Made by a program: the position numbers and the translations under genes. From Lacihabitans sp. LS3-19 (GTDB taxonomy: Bacteria > Bacteroidota > Bacteroidia > Cytophagales > Spirosomataceae): 64,000 nt of DNA. Of the stretch, positions 60,310-64,000 are shown piece after piece (positions within the stretch are counted from its first letter, which is position 1; every line of letters starts with the position of its first letter). Under the pieces are notes generated by a model. It saw only the letters and a list, made by a program, of their open reading frames with translations, was not told the DNA's origin and made no database searches. Location of the stretch: the NCBI RefSeq assembly GCF_024343575.1, contig NZ_RJUA01000001.1, positions 248,001-312,000 on the forward strand, written 5' to 3'.

Positions 60310-62721
60310 ATGTTTAAAAACTATTTAAAAATCGCCTTTAGGAATTTATTGAAAAATCGTTCCTATACGCTTATAAATATTGCTGGGCTCTCGCTCGGGC
60401 TTACTTCTGCGTTTTTGATTTTTGCCTTAGTCAGATATCATTTCGGGATTGATAAGCACCATAAAAATGCTGCCAATATTTATCGGGTTACAACCAATTG
60501 GGTAGACGCCAATGGCAACCAAGATGGAAGTACAACAGGTGTACCTTATCCTTTCGGGCAAGCCATGAAAAACGAATATCCAGAAATCGAGCAGTTGGCC
60601 ATGATTGAAGAGCAATACAATCCCATGGTTTTGATTACCGAAAATGGTCAAACCAAGAAGTTTAAAAAAACGGGATTCGATCTAGATGAGCGTGGTGCTT
60701 TTGCTGATGCAAATTATTTCAAAATATTTGATTACCAATGGATTGAAGGTGGCCCTGTGTCATTAAATGAGCCAAACCATGCGGTAATAAGCAGGAAATA
60801 TGCAGAGAAGTTTTTTGGTACCACCGACTGTATTGGTAAAGTATTAAAATACGATGGACGACTGAATGCCAAAGTAGATGGCGTTTTTGAAGATTACGAA
60901 GACAATACCGATTTTCCTTTTCAAATATTTATTTCCTATTCCTCTTTAAAGGAATTTTTCGGTGGAGAATTAAATAAAGATTTTGGAAGTATCAACAGTT
61001 CGACCCAGTGTTTTGTGTCTTTGAATCAAAAATTCACAAAGGCGATGTGGGATAAGCAAATGTTGGGTTTTATCAAAAAATATAAGCCAGATGGTGTAAA
61101 GGACACTCGCTTTACGATGTCATATCTACTTGATAATCATTTTAATACAGACATCGGTAACGTAGATAAAAAACTAATTTATACGCTATTGCTAATTGCT
61201 CTGTTCTTGATCATAACTGCTTGTATAAATTTTGTAAATCTGGCCACGGCACAAGCCATGAAACGCTCCAAAGAAGTAGGCGTACGCAAAGTTATGGGTA
61301 GTACAAAGGCCCAATTATTTTGGCAATTTATATTTGAAACTGCTTTAATAACTATTTTTTCAATTATTATCTCGGTTTTACTTTTCTTAATTGCACAACC
61401 CCTTATTCAAAATAATTTAGACGGAATTTTCAAGTTTACTTTCTTATATAGTCCTGTTTTATTGTTTTATTTAATCGGGATTGTTCTCTTTGTTATTCTG
61501 TTTTCAGGTGCTTATCCTGCCATGATTCTTTCGGGTTTTCAGCCTGTGGTTGCTTTAAAAGGCAAAATTTCAACCCAACAACTCGGCGGAATAAACGTAC
61601 GCAAAGGATTGGTAGTGACACAGTTTGCTATTTCTCAAATGCTTATCATTGGCATGGCTGTGGTTGCAAGTCAGTTAACCTATTTCCAAAATAAAGACCT
61701 TGGATTCAAAAAAGAAGCTGTGGTTACTGTTCAGTTGCCTTTCACTCCAGAGCAGGATTTGGTGAAAATGAGCACTTTTAAAAATAAAGTGCAAAGTCTG
61801 GCGGGTGTTGACAAATTCTCCTATTCTATGAGTGGGGCTCCAATGACAAACTGGACGAGCAATACATCTATCGTATTTGATAATCGACCAGATTCTGAAG
61901 AATGGGGAACAAATATCAAAGACATAGATGCCGAATACTTGGATATGTACAAAATCGAGTTGGTGGCAGGTCGAAATATTCTTCCATCAGACTCCGCTAG
62001 AGAGTACTTGGTCAACGAAACGATGGTTAAAAAATTGGGACTCAAAAAACCAGAAGATATTATAAACAAAACGATTGATATTCGTGGTAAGAAATTACCT
62101 GTTGTAGGTGTAATCAAGGATTTTCACATGCGAGGTCTTAGTTCAGAAATAGATCCACTCACAATGACCTCAAAAATGTCAAACGTCTATTTTGCAAATA
62201 TCAAATTAAATACTGGCAATTTTAAGCCTACCCTCGAGGCCATCAATGCCGCATTTGACCAGGTCTATCCTGAAAGTTTTTTCAATTCGAGTTTTGTTGA
62301 TGTACAAGTGGCCAATACCTATAAGAATGAATTGACCATGGGCAAATTGGTTAACTTTTTTGCTATTGTTGCTATTTTGATAGGTTGCTTGGGCTTGTTT
62401 GGCTTGGTTAGTTTTATGGCCAATCAAAAGACCAAAGAAATCGGAATCAGAAAAGTACTTGGTGCTTCTATCGGCAGTATTTTAGGACTTTTCGGAAAAG
62501 AATTCTCCAAATTAATCGTAGTTGCTTTTATAATTGCTGCTCCTGTGGCATGGTGGGCTATGGATAAATGGCTCCAAGATTACCAATATAGTATCTCGAT
62601 AGGCTGGGAAATATTTGCGGTAAGTTTGGCTAGTTCGGTTCTTATCGCTGTATTAACGGTTGGGTACAAATCCACCGCAGCGGCACTGATGAATCCGACG
62701 AAAAGTCTGAAAACGGAATAA
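60310..62721 (+). CDS. FtsX/MacB-type ABC permease
   Basis: An 803-residue permease. The N-terminus FKNYLKIAFRNLLKNRSYTLINIAGLSLGL starts the first helix. A large MacB_PCD periplasmic domain follows, then helices 2-4 with ACINFVNLATAQAMKRSKEVGVRKVMGS. A second half repeats this layout with a C-terminal VSFMANQKTKEIGIRKVLGAS and three helices, so this is the duplicated 8-helix form common in Bacteroidota. It uses ATP from the upstream ATPase to drive export, with the adaptor, of a peptide, lipoprotein or antimicrobial. Substrate is unknown. A further permease gene follows 73 bases later. Confidence 0.93.
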   Translation: MFKNYLKIAFRNLLKNRSYTLINIAGLSLGLTSAFLIFALVRYHFGIDKHHKNAANIYRVTTNWVDANGNQDGSTTGVPYPFGQAMKNEYPEIEQLAMIEEQYNPMVLITENGQTKKFKKTGFDLDERGAFADANYFKIFDYQWIEGGPVSLNEPNHAVISRKYAEKFFGTTDCIGKVLKYDGRLNAKVDGVFEDYEDNTDFPFQIFISYSSLKEFFGGELNKDFGSINSSTQCFVSLNQKFTKAMWDKQMLGFIKKYKPDGVKDTRFTMSYLLDNHFNTDIGNVDKKLIYTLLLIALFLIITACINFVNLATAQAMKRSKEVGVRKVMGSTKAQLFWQFIFETALITIFSIIISVLLFLIAQPLIQNNLDGIFKFTFLYSPVLLFYLIGIVLFVILFSGAYPAMILSGFQPVVALKGKISTQQLGGINVRKGLVVTQFAISQMLIIGMAVVASQLTYFQNKDLGFKKEAVVTVQLPFTPEQDLVKMSTFKNKVQSLAGVDKFSYSMSGAPMTNWTSNTSIVFDNRPDSEEWGTNIKDIDAEYLDMYKIELVAGRNILPSDSAREYLVNETMVKKLGLKKPEDIINKTIDIRGKKLPVVGVIKDFHMRGLSSEIDPLTMTSKMSNVYFANIKLNTGNFKPTLEAINAAFDQVYPESFFNSSFVDVQVANTYKNELTMGKLVNFFAIVAILIGCLGLFGLVSFMANQKTKEIGIRKVLGASIGSILGLFGKEFSKLIVVAFIIAAPVAWWAMDKWLQDYQYSISIGWEIFAVSLASSVLIAVLTVGYKSTAAALMNPTKSLKTE

Positions 62722-62794
62722 ATAAAAGAAATGAGGAGATTTATTTGAACCTAAAATCATAAGGTGAAACAAACAGGAATAAAAAAGTAAAACT

Positions 62795-64000
62795 ATGTTT
62801 AAAAGATATTTTTCTACCTCGTGGCGTCATATAGCTAAAAACAAATCATTTAGCCTAATTAACATTACTGGCCTTTCGCTAGGAATAGTAAGTGCTACCC
62901 TTATTTTTTTGTGGATTGAACATACCTATCATTACAACCGTATTTTGCCTGATTCTGAAAATTTGTATCAAGTCAAAAACAATCAAGCTTACGGCGATGA
63001 TACATATACAATGAGTGCCACAAGTGGGCCACTAGGGCCAGTTTTGGATAAAGAAGTGCCAGGAATAAAAGAATCAAGTCGAATCATGTATTCGGGAGGT
63101 GTTTTTGGATTTAAAGAAAAGAATATCAGTTTTGAAGGGGTTTATGCTGACAGTAACTTTTTCAGTTTATTTAAATTTCCCTTTATAGATCAGTTAGATA
63201 AAAAATGGCTAGGAACCAATGATCGAGTAGTAATTTCGAAAAAAATGGCTGAGGCGATTTTTGGCTCTGAAAATCCAATAGGTAAAAGTGTAAGCCTCAA
63301 TAAATCTCAAAATTTTGTAGTTTCAGGTGTTTTTGAGCATGTTTCTGAAAATATGACCATGAACCCCGAATGGGTCATTTCACTTGGAAATCAATTTCTA
63401 AATGATGATTTTAAAACTACTTGGAGCCATTGGGGAACCTGCGGTATGCGTACTTACGTGTTGTTGAATCAAGGTGTTGATTACCAAAAAGTCAATACTC
63501 AAATCAAAAATTTGATATCCAACAAGTCAGGTGGAAAAGTTAATCATTCGGTTTTTTTGTATCCATATACCAAGTTGGGTTGGTATAATACTTTTAAAAA
63601 CGGCCTTGAAATACCTTCAGAGGGCAGCATAAAATTTGTTAAATTGTTTTTTATTATAGCCATAATAATCTTACTAATTGCCTGCATCAACTTCATGAAT
63701 TTGTCCACTGCTAAAAGTGAAAAAAGAGCCAAAGAAATCGGACTCAAAAAAGCTATAGGCATCAGCAAAAGAGAGTTGATAGTTCAATTTTTTGCTGAGA
63801 GTACACTTATTTCGCTGTTTTCGGTTGCTGTTTCCATTATTTTATTATTCTTGTTGGTACCAGTTTTTGGGCAAATGATAGATGTACCTTTGAAGCTGAA
63901 CCTATTTCAACCAACACACATTTTGTATTTTGCTTTAATCGGAATTTTCTGCGGCTTGTTGGCGGGTACTTATCCAGCTTTTTTTCTCTCCTCATTTAAT
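62795..64000 (+). CDS. Second FtsX/MacB-type ABC permease, cut by the window end
   Basis: An open reading frame from ATG 62795 without a stop to the window end (402 codons). It starts MFKRYFSTSWRHIAKNKSF, then SLINITGLSLGIVSATLIFLW, the usual opening of Bacteroidota ABC permeases. A MacB-like periplasmic domain follows, then IACINFMNLSTAKSEKRAKEIGLKKAIG and helices up to the edge. It is a paralogue of the upstream permease. Two or more permeases behind one ATPase are common in these operons. They could form heterodimers or serve different substrates. Confidence 0.9.
   Translation, partial: MFKRYFSTSWRHIAKNKSFSLINITGLSLGIVSATLIFLWIEHTYHYNRILPDSENLYQVKNNQAYGDDTYTMSATSGPLGPVLDKEVPGIKESSRIMYSGGVFGFKEKNISFEGVYADSNFFSLFKFPFIDQLDKKWLGTNDRVVISKKMAEAIFGSENPIGKSVSLNKSQNFVVSGVFEHVSENMTMNPEWVISLGNQFLNDDFKTTWSHWGTCGMRTYVLLNQGVDYQKVNTQIKNLISNKSGGKVNHSVFLYPYTKLGWYNTFKNGLEIPSEGSIKFVKLFFIIAIIILLIACINFMNLSTAKSEKRAKEIGLKKAIGISKRELIVQFFAESTLISLFSVAVSIILLFLLVPVFGQMIDVPLKLNLFQPTHILYFALIGIFCGLLAGTYPAFFLSSFN

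Overview
The window looks like an AT-rich chromosome segment of a free-living, polymer-degrading Bacteroidota, most likely of the order Cytophagales. Evidence: two SusC/SusD pairs, many MKK-type signal peptides and lipoproteins, TAnnTTTG-type promoter elements, 3-coathanger-stack C-termini, DUF1080 proteins, SusE and a CarH-like MerR regulator. No tRNA, rRNA, CRISPR array, prophage or complete insertion sequence was recognised. Genus is not determinable from the sequence alone.

Layout. 1-8271: a glycan-utilisation locus with a truncated SusC, SusD, a two-domain DUF1080 protein, a GH3 glycosidase and a Tat-exported Gfo/Idh/MocA oxidoreductase. The last three fit a pathway that oxidises glycosides at C3 and then cleaves the keto-sugar. 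8336-15026: a DUF5362 membrane protein, then a run of lipoproteins (YncE-like propeller/phosphoesterase, sulfatase, YHYH protein, YwqK/MORN-like protein, SCO1-type copper protein), the last three tightly packed. 15042-23919: a TonB receptor, rRNA methyltransferase RlmF, an AraC regulator-GH18 chitinase pair, a PhyH dioxygenase, a RelE/ParE-type toxin-antitoxin pair, an aldo/keto reductase and a CarH-like MerR regulator.

24181-36757: a Sus-like alpha-glucan locus. A membrane-spanning AraC regulator with two predicted extracytoplasmic carbohydrate-binding-like domains precedes GH53, SusC, SusD, a SusE-like protein with three tandem repeats, an archaeal-type GH13 alpha-amylase and a SusA-like GH13. 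The regulator probably senses the oligosaccharides these enzymes release. 36823-45648 (mostly minus strand): S41 peptidase, small outer-membrane-like protein, M20 peptidase with a changed metal ligand, an ATPase-nuclease fusion flanked by three related hairpins, DUF6624, DUF433 and methionyl-tRNA synthetase.

45830-57649: a zeta-toxin-like pair, then a surface/signalling block: two large secreted proteins ending in 3-coathanger-stack domains, a tail-fibre-like secreted protein, a lipoprotein-membrane protein-histidine kinase-response regulator operon, and a LytTR-only regulator with an inverted repeat at its start codon. 58110-64000: a MacAB-type export operon with adaptor, ATPase and two permeases, the last cut by the window end. 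Three GC-rich structured intergenic repeats of one apparent family lie at about 33.4, 46.7 and 57.7 kb.
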